From: Kangiella koreensis DSM 16069
GTDB taxonomy: Bacteria; Pseudomonadota; Gammaproteobacteria; Enterobacterales; Kangiellaceae
DNA: 64,000 nt
Direction: 5' to 3'
Assembly: GCF_000024085.1 (NCBI RefSeq)
Contig: NC_013166.1
Location: 1,488,001 to 1,552,000 of the forward strand
Shown here: positions 10,360-19,987 of the stretch, in pieces
Position numbering within the stretch: the first letter of the stretch is position 1
How the letters are laid out: the number at the start of each line of letters is the position of its first letter
Translations under genes and position numbers: made by a program
Notes under the pieces: model-generated
What the model was told of the DNA's origin: nothing
The model's database searches: none
Seen by the model: the letters and a program-made list of their open reading frames with translations, nothing else

Positions 10360-11226
10360 CTAACCCTGATTAAATTTTGCCCAGAATTTCAATACAGACT
10401 CCGCCACCGATTCAGGATACTGCATATGCAAATGATGGCCACCCTCAAGGTCGATCCATTCAGACTGTTGAAGATAAGAGAGCCTTCTCTCGATAGCCGG
10501 CTTTTCCTGCAACATCCCTTGCTTACCACGAATAAACAATACTTCAGCTGCTACGTTATTCATCAAGGCTTCGAGTTGTGGCTCAGTCATGCGTATCCAT
10601 GAGGCATTCTTTAGACGCGCGTCACTGGACCACTGATAACCTCGGTCGCACAAGGTTACGCCGCGTTCAATTAAAGGTAACAAAGTCTCTGCGCTCAGCT
10701 CACTTACTTGTGCACGCGCATTCGCCGCTTCTTCAATAGAGTTAAAATAACGTTTCTGACTACGTTTAGCTTTTCGCTGGTCTATAGCTTGCGCCAATTG
10801 CTCAATGGTTTGATGAGGCGTGGATATAAAAGGACCCAGCGCATCAATAGAAACCAGGCTTTTAACACGATTAGGCACCGCTCCGGCATAAATCATGGCT
10901 AATGCAGCGCCCATAGAATGACCTAATATATGGCATTTATCGATATGAAGAACATCCAGCGCACCATCAATGATCGAAATCCCTGAAACAAACTGATAGT
11001 CCGCATCTTCCGACAAATGCTCAGACTGGCCATGCCCCGGAAACTCAATGGCAATCAGGCGGTATTTATCAGCTAAATAAGGAGCAAGATAGTGAAAAGT
11101 TGCCGCATTATCGAGCCAACCATGCAGACAGAGAATGGGTTCGGCTTTAGGATCGCCCCACTCTAAAACAGAAACTTTATTGTGGTGTATTTGGAAGTGG
11201 TATTCCTGATCAAATTTGACGTGCAT
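10360..11226 (-). CDS. alpha/beta hydrolase
   Basis: About 288 residues. Alpha/beta-hydrolase fold: oxyanion strand ILCLHGWLDNAATF, nucleophile elbow GHSMGAALA (Ser), a cap region (residues about 135-215), a late-strand LFIRGKQGML and a catalytic His in EGGHHLHMQYP. Substrate unknown; an esterase or thioesterase is plausible beside fadD. I prefer the ATG at 11226 over an upstream TTG at 11241; neither has a strong ribosome site. Not clearly in an operon: 136 bp from fadD. Confidence 0.85.
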   Translation of the reverse strand: MHVKFDQEYHFQIHHNKVSVLEWGDPKAEPILCLHGWLDNAATFHYLAPYLADKYRLIAIEFPGHGQSEHLSEDADYQFVSGISIIDGALDVLHIDKCHILGHSMGAALAMIYAGAVPNRVKSLVSIDALGPFISTPHQTIEQLAQAIDQRKAKRSQKRYFNSIEEAANARAQVSELSAETLLPLIERGVTLCDRGYQWSSDARLKNASWIRMTEPQLEALMNNVAAEVLFIRGKQGMLQEKPAIERRLSYLQQSEWIDLEGGHHLHMQYPESVAESVLKFWAKFNQG

Positions 11227-11294
11227 AGTCTTATGTCTCAATCAATTGTTTCAAAACAAGTAACCATTGAAGAATAACATAGCGCATAAAAAAA

Positions 11295-11312
11295 GGGCCA
11301 TTTACATGGCCC
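11295..11312 (-). terminator. terminator of the six-gene operon
   Basis: GGGCCAT / ATGGCCC stem with a 4-base loop. On the minus strand it is followed by seven T. It lies about 200 bp beyond the metallo-beta-lactamase-fold gene; the DNA between (11313-11512) holds no ORF or other structure I can name. Confidence 0.8.
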
Positions 11313-11512
11313 ATATGAGGAAATAATTACTCATTAAAAGAGAAGTGACAATGACAACCCGGAAAACAATTCAGCAGTTTCGCGTTAAGCTGGGATTGCT
11401 TCATTGCTTTCCGTATATATTTTGAACAGTTGTCATGTATAAAGTTCCAATAAAGGGACATTTTTTTATTCAATTTCTCTAAATTAGTGTCAGTAATTAA
11501 TGAAACAATAAG

Positions 11513-12379
11513 TTACATTACTCTGTTAACAAGATGCTTTAAATTTTCCTCGGTCGTAAAGCGCCCTTTTTCGTCTTTAGTGACCTTGCCGAGGCATGTT
11601 TCTGGGTCATGAGTAAAGTAAAGTTGCCCATTTTCCTCAATCAAGCGATCAAGTAACAGCTTCTTTTCCTCAATCAAATTCTCCGGGAAACGGTCATAAC
11701 CCATGGTGATCGGCAGGTGAACCCAAGGCACACCGGGAATTAAGTCAGCCGCGAATACAACTGGTCCCTGCTCTGTGGTGATTTCGGTAAGCAGCATTCC
11801 CGGAGTATGGCCATTCGAGACAAAAAATCGATAATCATCACCCAAAAGAGCACTGTGCTCCCCTTCGATCAGATGCAAACGACCGGTTTGCTCGATTAAA
11901 TCGGTAAGACCTGGAATAAAAGAGGCTTTATCACGAGGATGAGGATTATTGGCTCTCTCCCAGGCTTCTTTGCCAATGATAAATTCAGCGTTCGGAAACA
12001 ATAATTCAGGCTCTTTGTCTTCTTGCCACTTACTGAGCAAGCCACCAGCATGGTCGAAATGCAGGTGAGATAAAACTAGAATGTCGATATCCTCATGACT
12101 AACACCTGCATCAGCAAGTGATTGTAGCAGCACATGCTCATCTTCCTGCACCCCATAACGATCTTTAAACTTAGGCTCAAAGAATGCTCCGATACCGGTT
12201 TCAAATAGAAGGTTTTTGTCACCATCTTTAACCAGTAACGCACGGCACACCAAGTCAATCCGGTTCTGCTCATCCACTTCCACCCAGCGCTGCCATAGAG
12301 CTTTTGGCGCGTTACCAAACATGGCACCGCCGTCCAGTTTCTGTGAGTTTCCAAGAATCGAGTAAAACTGTTTTGTCAT
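11513..12379 (-). CDS. metallo-beta-lactamase-fold hydrolase
   Basis: 288 residues. Zinc motif HLHFDH (His105, His107, Asp109, His110), then GHTPGM, an Asp in AADLIPG and a late His in FTHDPE complete the two-metal site. The family includes lactonases such as N-acyl-homoserine lactonase and other hydrolases; the substrate cannot be told. No signal peptide, so cytoplasmic. I start it at the ATG at 12377-12379 (AAAAGG upstream). A longer frame extends into the transglutaminase gene but has no support. It begins 1 bp after the preceding stop and is the last gene of the operon. Confidence 0.87.
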   Translation of the reverse strand: MTKQFYSILGNSQKLDGGAMFGNAPKALWQRWVEVDEQNRIDLVCRALLVKDGDKNLLFETGIGAFFEPKFKDRYGVQEDEHVLLQSLADAGVSHEDIDILVLSHLHFDHAGGLLSKWQEDKEPELLFPNAEFIIGKEAWERANNPHPRDKASFIPGLTDLIEQTGRLHLIEGEHSALLGDDYRFFVSNGHTPGMLLTEITTEQGPVVFAADLIPGVPWVHLPITMGYDRFPENLIEEKKLLLDRLIEENGQLYFTHDPETCLGKVTKDEKGRFTTEENLKHLVNRVM

Positions 12380-12380
12380 C

Positions 12381-13844
12381 TTATAACCTTTTTGTTTGAT
12401 CTGTGGTTTCGCCTTTATAGTGGATTTCCTCCACTCGAAAAGCAAACCTGTCATTAGTTTTGCTAAAATCAGCGCCATCCAAATTGATGGCTACTGGAAT
12501 ATGAGTGCTGGTAACCTGAGTCAGGTTCCAGGTTGGATCAACGGCAATCCAGTGTCCATCAACCAGAACCTCCACCCAGACATGGCCCCCAAAGCGTTTT
12601 TCGTGATCACCTAAATAGACCAAGCCATTGACTTCTCGTGCCGGAACTTGAGCAGCCGATAGCATCTCAATGAGTAGTTGAGCATACTCGGTGCAATCAC
12701 CAATTTTGTTATCTAGGATATCATCAATATTGAAACCCGCTGGAACTGGTTGATAATTGAGGTAGCCGTAAACAAAGCTCACCAAAGTCTCTACTTTCTG
12801 CCAATCATTATTCGACTTTGAAACGGCCTCCAATGCCAACTCGCGTGCAATCGGATTGAGCCGCTTAGTAGCACCCTTACCGATTGAGACTATATCCTCA
12901 CTTGATGCCTTATATCGACTACCAGGCTTTAACTGAATAGTCTGCTGGTCATCATTAATAGTGACCGTCGGGTAATGCTCAAACCAATCAAGACGACCAT
13001 TCTGCAAACCCAGCGTTAGCGATTGGATATTATTAGCGCCTCCAAGGGGCTTATCCACCGCAACACCGCTGTTTAAATAAAGATCACTTTGCATTTCAGG
13101 ACTAAGGGTCACTTGCCGGCTGCTGGCGACATACTCCATTCCGTTTGAAAACGTATGAAGCTTCGGTTGACCCTCTTTTGACAGCCTGTGCCAACTGATT
13201 TCATTGTTAGGATGCTTTTGCTGCAAAGCGATATAGGACTGACTAGACTTAGGCTTTAGTACTTGATAATGACTTGTTTCAACTTCAAAGCTGCGTGTAT
13301 TCAAGCTTTTAACATCAAAAGTGCCTGCTGGTATCGAAACTGACTGCTCAATCAGACTCGATACCATAATGTAATCGCTTAGGTGATAGTCCACAGGCGG
13401 CAGCGTTTTGCGATAACTCTTATCATTGCGGTTTTCAGTAACCGTAAGCTCTTCATCATTGATAAAAGATGTTTCCACTCGCAACTGTGGCTCTTCTGAA
13501 TAGAGTCTCCCGCCGAGTAGTTCATAGGGAGCCTGGTTAGCGAAGTATAACTCTCGGACGTAACGAAACTGAAAGCGACGACCTTGAACTCGCCCTTCCA
13601 TAAAGTCATCCTCTATAACCGTATATTGATCGCCTTGCTCAAGAAGCTCAACGCTTGCTCGACCTACAGCCTGATTATGCCAATTGATTTGATACCACTG
13701 CTTGAAAGGTTCGATGGTGGCTAAGTCATAGCGGTATTTAGGAGAGGATTCTCGCAGTCCCAGCCACAATAGGGCTGCAACTGCGAGTATTAATACACAG
13801 AACGTAAAAGAGCGATGTTTAAATTGCGTCGTTGGCCTCATCAT
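12381..13844 (-). CDS. membrane-anchored transglutaminase-like protein
   Basis: 487 residues. One N-terminal membrane anchor (about residues 12-29), then an extracytoplasmic beta-rich domain (40-310) and a transglutaminase-like cysteine protease domain (330-455). The papain-like triad is visible: Cys384 ([12 protein letters not shown]), His421 (GGHVWVEV) and Asp436 (AVDPTWN). Bacterial members act as peptidases or cross-linking enzymes in the periplasm; the substrate is unknown. The start overlaps the nhaC end by 26 bp, indicating translational coupling. Confidence 0.85.
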   Translation of the reverse strand: MMRPTTQFKHRSFTFCVLILAVAALLWLGLRESSPKYRYDLATIEPFKQWYQINWHNQAVGRASVELLEQGDQYTVIEDDFMEGRVQGRRFQFRYVRELYFANQAPYELLGGRLYSEEPQLRVETSFINDEELTVTENRNDKSYRKTLPPVDYHLSDYIMVSSLIEQSVSIPAGTFDVKSLNTRSFEVETSHYQVLKPKSSQSYIALQQKHPNNEISWHRLSKEGQPKLHTFSNGMEYVASSRQVTLSPEMQSDLYLNSGVAVDKPLGGANNIQSLTLGLQNGRLDWFEHYPTVTINDDQQTIQLKPGSRYKASSEDIVSIGKGATKRLNPIARELALEAVSKSNNDWQKVETLVSFVYGYLNYQPVPAGFNIDDILDNKIGDCTEYAQLLIEMLSAAQVPAREVNGLVYLGDHEKRFGGHVWVEVLVDGHWIAVDPTWNLTQVTSTHIPVAINLDGADFSKTNDRFAFRVEEIHYKGETTDQTKRL

Positions 13845-15279
13845 GTGGGGCTATTTTAAAGTTCAGCATCCCATAAATAAAGGAAACTATAGGATTTACC
13901 AGGTTAAAGAAGGCATAAACCCAGTAAGCACCGGTTGCGACACCTAAGGTGGCCGCCATATAAGCACCACAAGTATTCCATGGAATCAATGGCGAGGTAA
14001 TGGTTCCGGCATCCTCGAGGGTTCTCGATAGATTTTTAGCATCCAGCCCGCGCCGCTTAAATTCAGCACGATACATACGTCCGGGCAGAACAATGGCAAT
14101 GTACTGATCTGCGGCAATAATGTTCATACCGATACAGGTCAATAGAACCGAACCGATTAAAGAGCCGGTGGATTTAGCCATACCAATAATGGAATAAACC
14201 AGTTTATGCAACAAGCCTGTTTTCTCCATAGCCGCACCGAAACTCATTGCACAAATAATCAACCAGACCGTATTGAGCATGCTTGTCATGCCGCCACGGC
14301 TTAATAGTCCATCAAAGATCTCATCTCCGGTACTAATGGAAAAGCCGCTAAACATCGCTGTCCAGACCGCAGAGACATATTGCATGGCCACGGATAAATC
14401 GCTGTTATTGACAAACTTGGTAATCACATCGCCTTGAGTCAACATGGCGAATATACCACCAAGCAAAGCACCGATTAGAATCGTCGCAACCGCAGGCACT
14501 TTTTTGATAGCCATGGCAAATACAGCAACCAACGGAATCAAAGACCAAAGTGTGATATTAAAATTGGCGTCGAGTAATGCAAGCGTTGACTCAAGCTCTA
14601 AATTTTCAGCAGGCACATCACTAGTTAACCCGAAATAAGTAAAAAGTATTAACGCTATAATTAAAGATGGTGTTGTTGTCCAGACCATGTGGCGAATATG
14701 AGTAAACAAATCCGTACCGGTCACAGCAGGCGCGAGGTTAGTGGTATCTGAAAGTGGCGACATCTTATCACCAAAATAAGCTCCAGAAATAATCGCACCA
14801 GCGGTTATTGCTGGGTCTAATCCCAAGCCCTGTGAAATACCGATAAGGCCAATACCGACCGTACCTGCAGTAGTCCAGGAACTACCAATACTCACTGCAA
14901 CAATGGCACAAATAATACAGCTTGCCACATAGAAATAATCGGGCGACAAAATCTGCAAACCGTAATAAATCATGGTAGGAACAGTACCTGCCAAAATCCA
15001 TGTGCCGATTAAAGAACCCACCATTAATAGAATCAGCATTGCACCCATGGCTAAGCTAATGCCATCAACAATACCAGCTTCCAACTCCTTCCAAGTCTGG
15101 CCATTAAACAAACCAATTAATACTGCGATAGCAGCACTTAAAATTAGAGCTATCTGATTGGCCCCATAAGAGGAGTCGCTACCGAATAATTTTACGGAGA
15201 AAAAAAGCAGTACAATTAAAAAAACTACAGGCACAAGAGCCTGTAGCATACTCGGCTGTCTATCCGATGAATCAACCAT
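13819..15279 (-). CDS. nhaC: Na+/H+ antiporter NhaC family
   Basis: 486 residues with about 11 transmembrane segments. The NhaC signatures GSSWTTAGTVGIGLIGI and GAIISGAYFGDKMSPLSDTTNLAP are present. It exchanges cytoplasmic Na+ for H+ in the inner membrane. Within an operon that starts with a Na+-coupled amino acid transporter, it may expel the sodium brought in (inference). ATG with AGGA eight bases upstream. Starts 27 bp after the amidohydrolase stop. Confidence 0.92.
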   Translation of the reverse strand: MVDSSDRQPSMLQALVPVVFLIVLLFFSVKLFGSDSSYGANQIALILSAAIAVLIGLFNGQTWKELEAGIVDGISLAMGAMLILLMVGSLIGTWILAGTVPTMIYYGLQILSPDYFYVASCIICAIVAVSIGSSWTTAGTVGIGLIGISQGLGLDPAITAGAIISGAYFGDKMSPLSDTTNLAPAVTGTDLFTHIRHMVWTTTPSLIIALILFTYFGLTSDVPAENLELESTLALLDANFNITLWSLIPLVAVFAMAIKKVPAVATILIGALLGGIFAMLTQGDVITKFVNNSDLSVAMQYVSAVWTAMFSGFSISTGDEIFDGLLSRGGMTSMLNTVWLIICAMSFGAAMEKTGLLHKLVYSIIGMAKSTGSLIGSVLLTCIGMNIIAADQYIAIVLPGRMYRAEFKRRGLDAKNLSRTLEDAGTITSPLIPWNTCGAYMAATLGVATGAYWVYAFFNLVNPIVSFIYGMLNFKIAPHDEANDAI

Positions 15280-15306
15280 AATCTTTCCTAGTTAAAGTTC
15301 TCAGGG

Positions 15307-16611
15307 CTACTTTCTGTAACCGGTATTTTTATCTGTATCTAAGGCTTTATAACGATCACGAAGCTTGGTCGAACGATTTTCCATGCTGGTGGCTTTGCCA
15401 TCAATCCAAACCTGTTCAGACAAAGTCGTCACTTCAAGTGGATCTCCACTCCAAAGAACCAACTCAGCTTTAAAGCCTTCTGCAATCTTGCCGTAAGCAT
15501 CGTCGCCACCAAAATAGCTGGCAGGCATTGTAATCATGGCTGCTAACGCCTTGTCGTAGTCCATGCCGTAAGCAACTGCATTCCCTGCAGATTGGCGTAC
15601 TGTATAAGCGTTATGACTATCAAGGAAACCCTGGCCCAGGAACATCACCTTAACACCTGCTTTTGACAAGATAGCTGCGTTATCGTAACGCTTGCCCAGC
15701 GATTCAAAACTGCTTGGAAGGTTATCCATTGGGTCAACAAAAACCGCCGCGTCAGCTTCGGTGATTTGCTTTGCTACGCGCCATGCTTCGGCCGCACCAG
15801 CGAACGCAATGTTAATATTCTGCTGTTTAGCAAAGTCGAGTAATGTTAATAAATCACTTTCGCGATTAGCTGAAATGATCAGAGGCACTTTTTTATCAAT
15901 CACGGCCTGCAAAGCACGCAGGTCGTCGATGCTATAATGAAGCTCGCGGAATTCACCCAACTCAATAGCAGAACGATTATTTTTATAAATTCGTGCTTCA
16001 TCAAGAGCTTGATTCAACTGGTGCAAAGTGCTGGCTCTCGAACCGCCAGACATATCCGCCGCTCTCTCACCAAAGGCAGCAAAAATGGCGACATCTTTAG
16101 CAATTAGCGCGTTATAGTCCCCATCTAAAGACATGATAGCGCCGCGTCCTGCAAAGATATAATAGCCAAGGCTCGGAGCGATCAATGTACGGGTAACACC
16201 ATTCGAGCGGTTAACGGGAATTAAAGTTGAGTTGTGGTTGAAGACCTTATCCACTCTGAAAGAAGCGCCCTGCTCTTCGTTTTCGGTTGCCATATCGGCT
16301 GTTTGGTCAAGCGACCCTAACTCTACTAAACCAATCTGGTTAATCAGGGCAAATATGCCAGGAGTAAGGACTTTACCTTTACCGTCTATTATATTGTCAG
16401 CTTGCATCGACAAGTCATCAGCAACTGATTTAATAACACCATCTTCAATTAACACATCACCGGTTTCTAAAACGCCCTGTGGTGACATGGTGTGAATCTT
16501 AGCGCCTTTGATTAAAGTTGTTTCAGCATTAGAAACAGAAACCATCAGACTGATCACACTCAAGGTGGCGACTATCGGCTTTATTAATGTTTTAGCTGTT
16601 AATAAACTCAT
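15307..16611 (-). CDS. secreted amidohydrolase-like protein lacking metal ligands
   Basis: 434 residues with a signal peptide (cleavage near SNAET). The overall fold follows the amidohydrolase superfamily: N-terminal TLIKGAKIHTM, C-terminal GKIAEGFKAELVLWSGDPLE. The essential HxH after strand 1 is absent; the stretch normally reading TPGLIDxHxH is TPGIFALINQIGL. The usual later His positions are also replaced (PLIISANRE). It is probably not a normal metal hydrolase and may be a structural or regulatory partner of the intact paralogue, whose stop it overlaps by 4 bp (ATGA). Confidence 0.82.
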   Translation of the reverse strand: MSLLTAKTLIKPIVATLSVISLMVSVSNAETTLIKGAKIHTMSPQGVLETGDVLIEDGVIKSVADDLSMQADNIIDGKGKVLTPGIFALINQIGLVELGSLDQTADMATENEEQGASFRVDKVFNHNSTLIPVNRSNGVTRTLIAPSLGYYIFAGRGAIMSLDGDYNALIAKDVAIFAAFGERAADMSGGSRASTLHQLNQALDEARIYKNNRSAIELGEFRELHYSIDDLRALQAVIDKKVPLIISANRESDLLTLLDFAKQQNINIAFAGAAEAWRVAKQITEADAAVFVDPMDNLPSSFESLGKRYDNAAILSKAGVKVMFLGQGFLDSHNAYTVRQSAGNAVAYGMDYDKALAAMITMPASYFGGDDAYGKIAEGFKAELVLWSGDPLEVTTLSEQVWIDGKATSMENRSTKLRDRYKALDTDKNTGYRK

Positions 16612-18035
16612 TGTGCGCCTCCCTCTTGTGCTTTAACTTCAAAGTCGTACTGACCCAACTGGAAATCACTTACCGGCTGATACTTTTCATCATGGCGGTC
16701 ATACATAAGCGCACCATCAATAAAGACTTTTTCGGCCTTGGTATAAACACTGAAAGGATTACCATCCCAAAGCACAATGTCAGCCATTTTACCGGCTTCA
16801 AGAGTTCCGGTTTGCTCACCGATACCCATTGATTTAGCAGGGTTGATAGTGATCCATTCAATCGCTTTCTCAGGAGTGATATTCATGCCCATGGCATTTC
16901 CAGAAGCCATCGATTTAGCAGCATCTTTATTCAGATGCTGAATCCCTGTTGGCGAATCCGAGTGTACAATCGCACAGGCACCCGCTTTTTCAACTAAAGC
17001 AACATTTTCAGGAACCATATCGAAAGCTTCCTGCTTGAAACCCCACCAGTCAGACCAAAGTGCTGAGCACACATTGTTTTCAGCTAATTTGTCAGCGATT
17101 TTGTAAGACTCAACCGCATGGTGGAAAGTGGAAATCTGGAAATCAAACTCTTCAGCAATTTCCATCATTAATGCCATTTCATCGGCACGGTAACAGTGGT
17201 TATGAATAAGAATTTCGCCCTTTAAAACGCCTGCCAGCGTTTCCATTTGTAAGTCACGCTTAGGAGCTTTGCCGTTACCCTCACCATTCTCATAATCTTC
17301 CCACTGTTTTTTGTAGTCAGCTGCTTTTATCCATGCATCGCGGAAGCCTGCAATATTCGCCATACGAGTCATCGGCGAGCGACCTTTGTTACCATAAACA
17401 CGCTTTGGATTTTCACCGCAAGCCATTTTTAGGCCATGAGGTGCACCGGGAAACTTCATCTCCATCACTGAACGAGCGGGAACATTCTTTAAAGTCACCG
17501 TACGACCACCGATCAAGTTGGCGGAACCCGGTAGAATTTGCATAGAAGTGACACCGCCAGCCAGCGCCAATTCAAATTGAGGATCATGCGGCCAGACTGA
17601 ATGTTCGGCCCACACTTCTGCAGTCACCGGCGCAGTCATTTCATTACCATCGGCTGCAGAGTCCACCCCCGGTGACGGATAAACACCTAGATGGGAGTGC
17701 ACGTCTATCAGACCTGGTGTAACCCACTTATCTTGAGCATCAATTACTTCAAGATTATCATCAGCCGGTGTTTCAATATCAGTTCCGACAGCAACAATTT
17801 TGCCATCTTTAAATAACACAGAACCATTATCAATTCTGTCACCAGCGGCAGTGAGTACAGTAGCATTCTCGATTAAAACTGGATGATGACTGTGTGCCTG
17901 ATAAGTGGATTCGAATGCTGTGTTCGGCTCTTCTTTTTTCTTCTCATCAGATTGCGGTTGTTCGCAAGCAGACAAAAAAGCAGCGCTAATGAGCGCTGCC
18001 AGAATGAGCCGGGGTTGTGCAGGAAACTTAATCAT
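16608..18035 (-). CDS. lipoprotein amidohydrolase (metal-dependent)
   Basis: 475 residues. Signal peptide with lipobox LSAC (Cys24), so probably anchored to an envelope membrane. Amidohydrolase superfamily with all metal positions visible: HxH in DVHSHLGVYPSPG, IHNHC, TFHHAVE and VHSDSP. The closest general resemblance is to the imidazolonepropionase-like and peptidase-like secreted members; the exact substrate is unknown. I use the ATG at 18035 (GGGAG upstream) because it gives a proper signal peptide. 22 bp after the transporter gene and coupled by a 4-bp overlap to the degenerate paralogue. Confidence 0.88.
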   Translation of the reverse strand: MIKFPAQPRLILAALISAAFLSACEQPQSDEKKKEEPNTAFESTYQAHSHHPVLIENATVLTAAGDRIDNGSVLFKDGKIVAVGTDIETPADDNLEVIDAQDKWVTPGLIDVHSHLGVYPSPGVDSAADGNEMTAPVTAEVWAEHSVWPHDPQFELALAGGVTSMQILPGSANLIGGRTVTLKNVPARSVMEMKFPGAPHGLKMACGENPKRVYGNKGRSPMTRMANIAGFRDAWIKAADYKKQWEDYENGEGNGKAPKRDLQMETLAGVLKGEILIHNHCYRADEMALMMEIAEEFDFQISTFHHAVESYKIADKLAENNVCSALWSDWWGFKQEAFDMVPENVALVEKAGACAIVHSDSPTGIQHLNKDAAKSMASGNAMGMNITPEKAIEWITINPAKSMGIGEQTGTLEAGKMADIVLWDGNPFSVYTKAEKVFIDGALMYDRHDEKYQPVSDFQLGQYDFEVKAQEGGAQ

Positions 18036-18057
18036 AGTGCTCTCCCGAAACTTAAAA

Positions 18058-19458
18058 TTAACTAATAATAACAACGCCAAAGAAGCGGTCTAATATGGTC
18101 ACGACTGTGATTAAGCCTAGTACAACTGGGCAGAAGAAGGTAATCGCAAAATCAATGTATTTTGATACCCACTTCCAACCACCCTCACGGCCAATAGCAA
18201 TTTCAGCGTTAAGATTATTTTTCTTCCAAACATAAGCCACGAATATAGAAATTAAGGCACCGCCTAATGGCAAGAAAGTATCACTGGCAATCGCCTCAAC
18301 AAAGTCCATAAAAGTTACGTATTGCCATTCTGCATTTTTGTTCATCTGTACAAATTGAGTCAGACTATCTACAGAACCATTGCCTAGAAGTGATGGAATA
18401 CCAATTATGAAGATTAAAGCTGCCATGCCCCAAACAGCAACTGGACGTTTGATTTTCTTTTCATCAACCAGATAAGAAACAGGCACCTCGAGCAATGAAA
18501 CGGTAGAGGTTAATGCAGCAAAACATAACAGCAAGAAAAATAAAGCCCCGACCACAACCCCAAGGGTTGGTCCAAAACTTGCGAAGACACCTGGCAATGT
18601 TGCAAAAATCAAACCAGCGCCGCCATCAACACCTTCCATTGTGCCTTGAGTTAAATAGGCAACAAACGGGAAGATCATCAAACCGGCAAGGAATGCTATA
18701 GAAACGTCAGTTAAAGTGATTAAAGCAGCTGACTTAACAATATCTTGTTTCTTTGACACATAACTACCGTAAGTAATCAAAGCACCCATACCCAAAGAAA
18801 GCGAGAAGAAAGCCTGTCCTAGAGCAGAATAGATGACTTCACCGTTGATCTCTGAAAAGTCAGGAACCAGATAGTACTCAATACCGACACCAGCCCCATC
18901 TAGAGTCATCGCATAAATAATCAGGCCGACTATCATCAAGAATAATGTTGGCATTAAAATCGTAGCGGCTCGTTCAATACCGTCATGAATGCCGCGAGAA
19001 ACGATGAATGCGGTTATCGCCATAAAGACTAAACCATAAAGACCAATTTTCTGCCAATCCGTGATAAAGCTTCCGAATTCTTCGCCAATACCGAAGTTGC
19101 CCTGAATCATTTCAAGAAAGTAACCAAAAGCCCAGCCAGCAACGACGTTATAGAAGGATAAAATTAATACGCCGGCCAAAACGCCCATAAATCCAATAAT
19201 AGCCCAGTTTTTATGGCCTAACTTTTTAAAAGCTCCCACTGGGTTTAAATTAGTTTTACGACCAATAGCGATTTCAGAGACCATAACAGGGAAACAAAGA
19301 AGGAAACAGAAAGCGAGATAAATGACAACGAAAGCCGCACCGCCCCCTTCTCCTACTTCAAATGGAAACTTCCAAATATTACCAAGACCCACTGCCGAAC
19401 CAGCAGCTGCGAGAATAAAACCTATGCGAGTATTAAAATGACCGCGATCTGTTGCCAT
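18058..19458 (-). CDS. neurotransmitter:sodium symporter family transporter
   Basis: 466 residues, about 11-12 transmembrane helices. The LeuT-type opening GFILAAAGSAVGLGNIWKFP carries the Na+ and substrate site; the family imports amino acids with Na+. First gene of a six-gene minus-strand run reaching 11513, with gaps of 22, -4, 27, -26 and 1 bp. Substrate cannot be read from sequence; the following secreted amidohydrolases may generate it. Confidence 0.93.
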   Translation of the reverse strand: MATDRGHFNTRIGFILAAAGSAVGLGNIWKFPFEVGEGGGAAFVVIYLAFCFLLCFPVMVSEIAIGRKTNLNPVGAFKKLGHKNWAIIGFMGVLAGVLILSFYNVVAGWAFGYFLEMIQGNFGIGEEFGSFITDWQKIGLYGLVFMAITAFIVSRGIHDGIERAATILMPTLFLMIVGLIIYAMTLDGAGVGIEYYLVPDFSEINGEVIYSALGQAFFSLSLGMGALITYGSYVSKKQDIVKSAALITLTDVSIAFLAGLMIFPFVAYLTQGTMEGVDGGAGLIFATLPGVFASFGPTLGVVVGALFFLLLCFAALTSTVSLLEVPVSYLVDEKKIKRPVAVWGMAALIFIIGIPSLLGNGSVDSLTQFVQMNKNAEWQYVTFMDFVEAIASDTFLPLGGALISIFVAYVWKKNNLNAEIAIGREGGWKWVSKYIDFAITFFCPVVLGLITVVTILDRFFGVVIIS

Positions 19459-19573
19459 GTGATTTACCGAATTATATGTATGTTATTTATGATGGAATTT
19501 GCCCCAGCCGCTAATAACATCATAATTATTATCATCACTCAAGCATCTGGAATAATATAATTACAATTTTTTT

Positions 19574-19586
19574 AATGATTCTCATT
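19574..19586. promoter_or_regulatory. possible Fur-like inverted repeat
   Basis: AATGATTCTCATT matches the core of the Fur consensus (AATGATAATCATT) at 11 of 13 positions. It lies in the gap between the divergent symporter operon and the DUF4282 gene. The region is AT-rich, so chance is likely. Confidence 0.25.
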
Positions 19587-19694
19587 AGCTGATTAAATAC
19601 TAATCACTATATCAATTGACCTGTTAAATTAGCTGACATAGGATTAAAGAGCTCTATGGGGGGGCAAAATACGATAATAGCAAGGAGATACACA

Positions 19695-19958
19695 ATGAAA
19701 GATATCTTAAACTTTAACAAAATGGTCACACCTATCATTATTCAAGTTATTTTCTGGGTTGGTGTTTTAGGTATTTTCATCACAGCATTCCAATATAACT
19801 TTCTTCAAGGAATATTAATGATAATTTTTGGAACTCTAATCTGGCGTGTTTACTGTGAACTGATGATTGTTATATTCCAGATAAACAAAAATGTGCGTAT
19901 TCTCGCTGAAGGCAAAAGCAGTAGTGGTAACAGTCCGAGCGATTCTGAAAATATCTAA
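19695..19958 (+). CDS. DUF4282 small membrane protein
   Basis: 87 residues. MKDILNFNKMVTPIIIQVIFW and the C-terminal YCELMIVIFQINKNVRIL are the DUF4282 pattern: two hydrophobic helices and a short polar tail. Function unknown. I choose the ATG at 19695 because AAGGAGA lies just upstream; an earlier in-frame ATG at 19656 has none. Only gene on the plus strand in this part. Confidence 0.85.
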   Translation: MKDILNFNKMVTPIIIQVIFWVGVLGIFITAFQYNFLQGILMIIFGTLIWRVYCELMIVIFQINKNVRILAEGKSSSGNSPSDSENI

Positions 19959-19987
19959 AGATCAGGCCTTACAAAGCAAGCTGGGGC

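Noticed and set aside
11513..12478. Longer start for the MBL-fold gene at 12478
   Set aside because: The extra 33 residues lie inside the transglutaminase gene, are basic and unlike the family, and the ATG at 12379 has a ribosome site.
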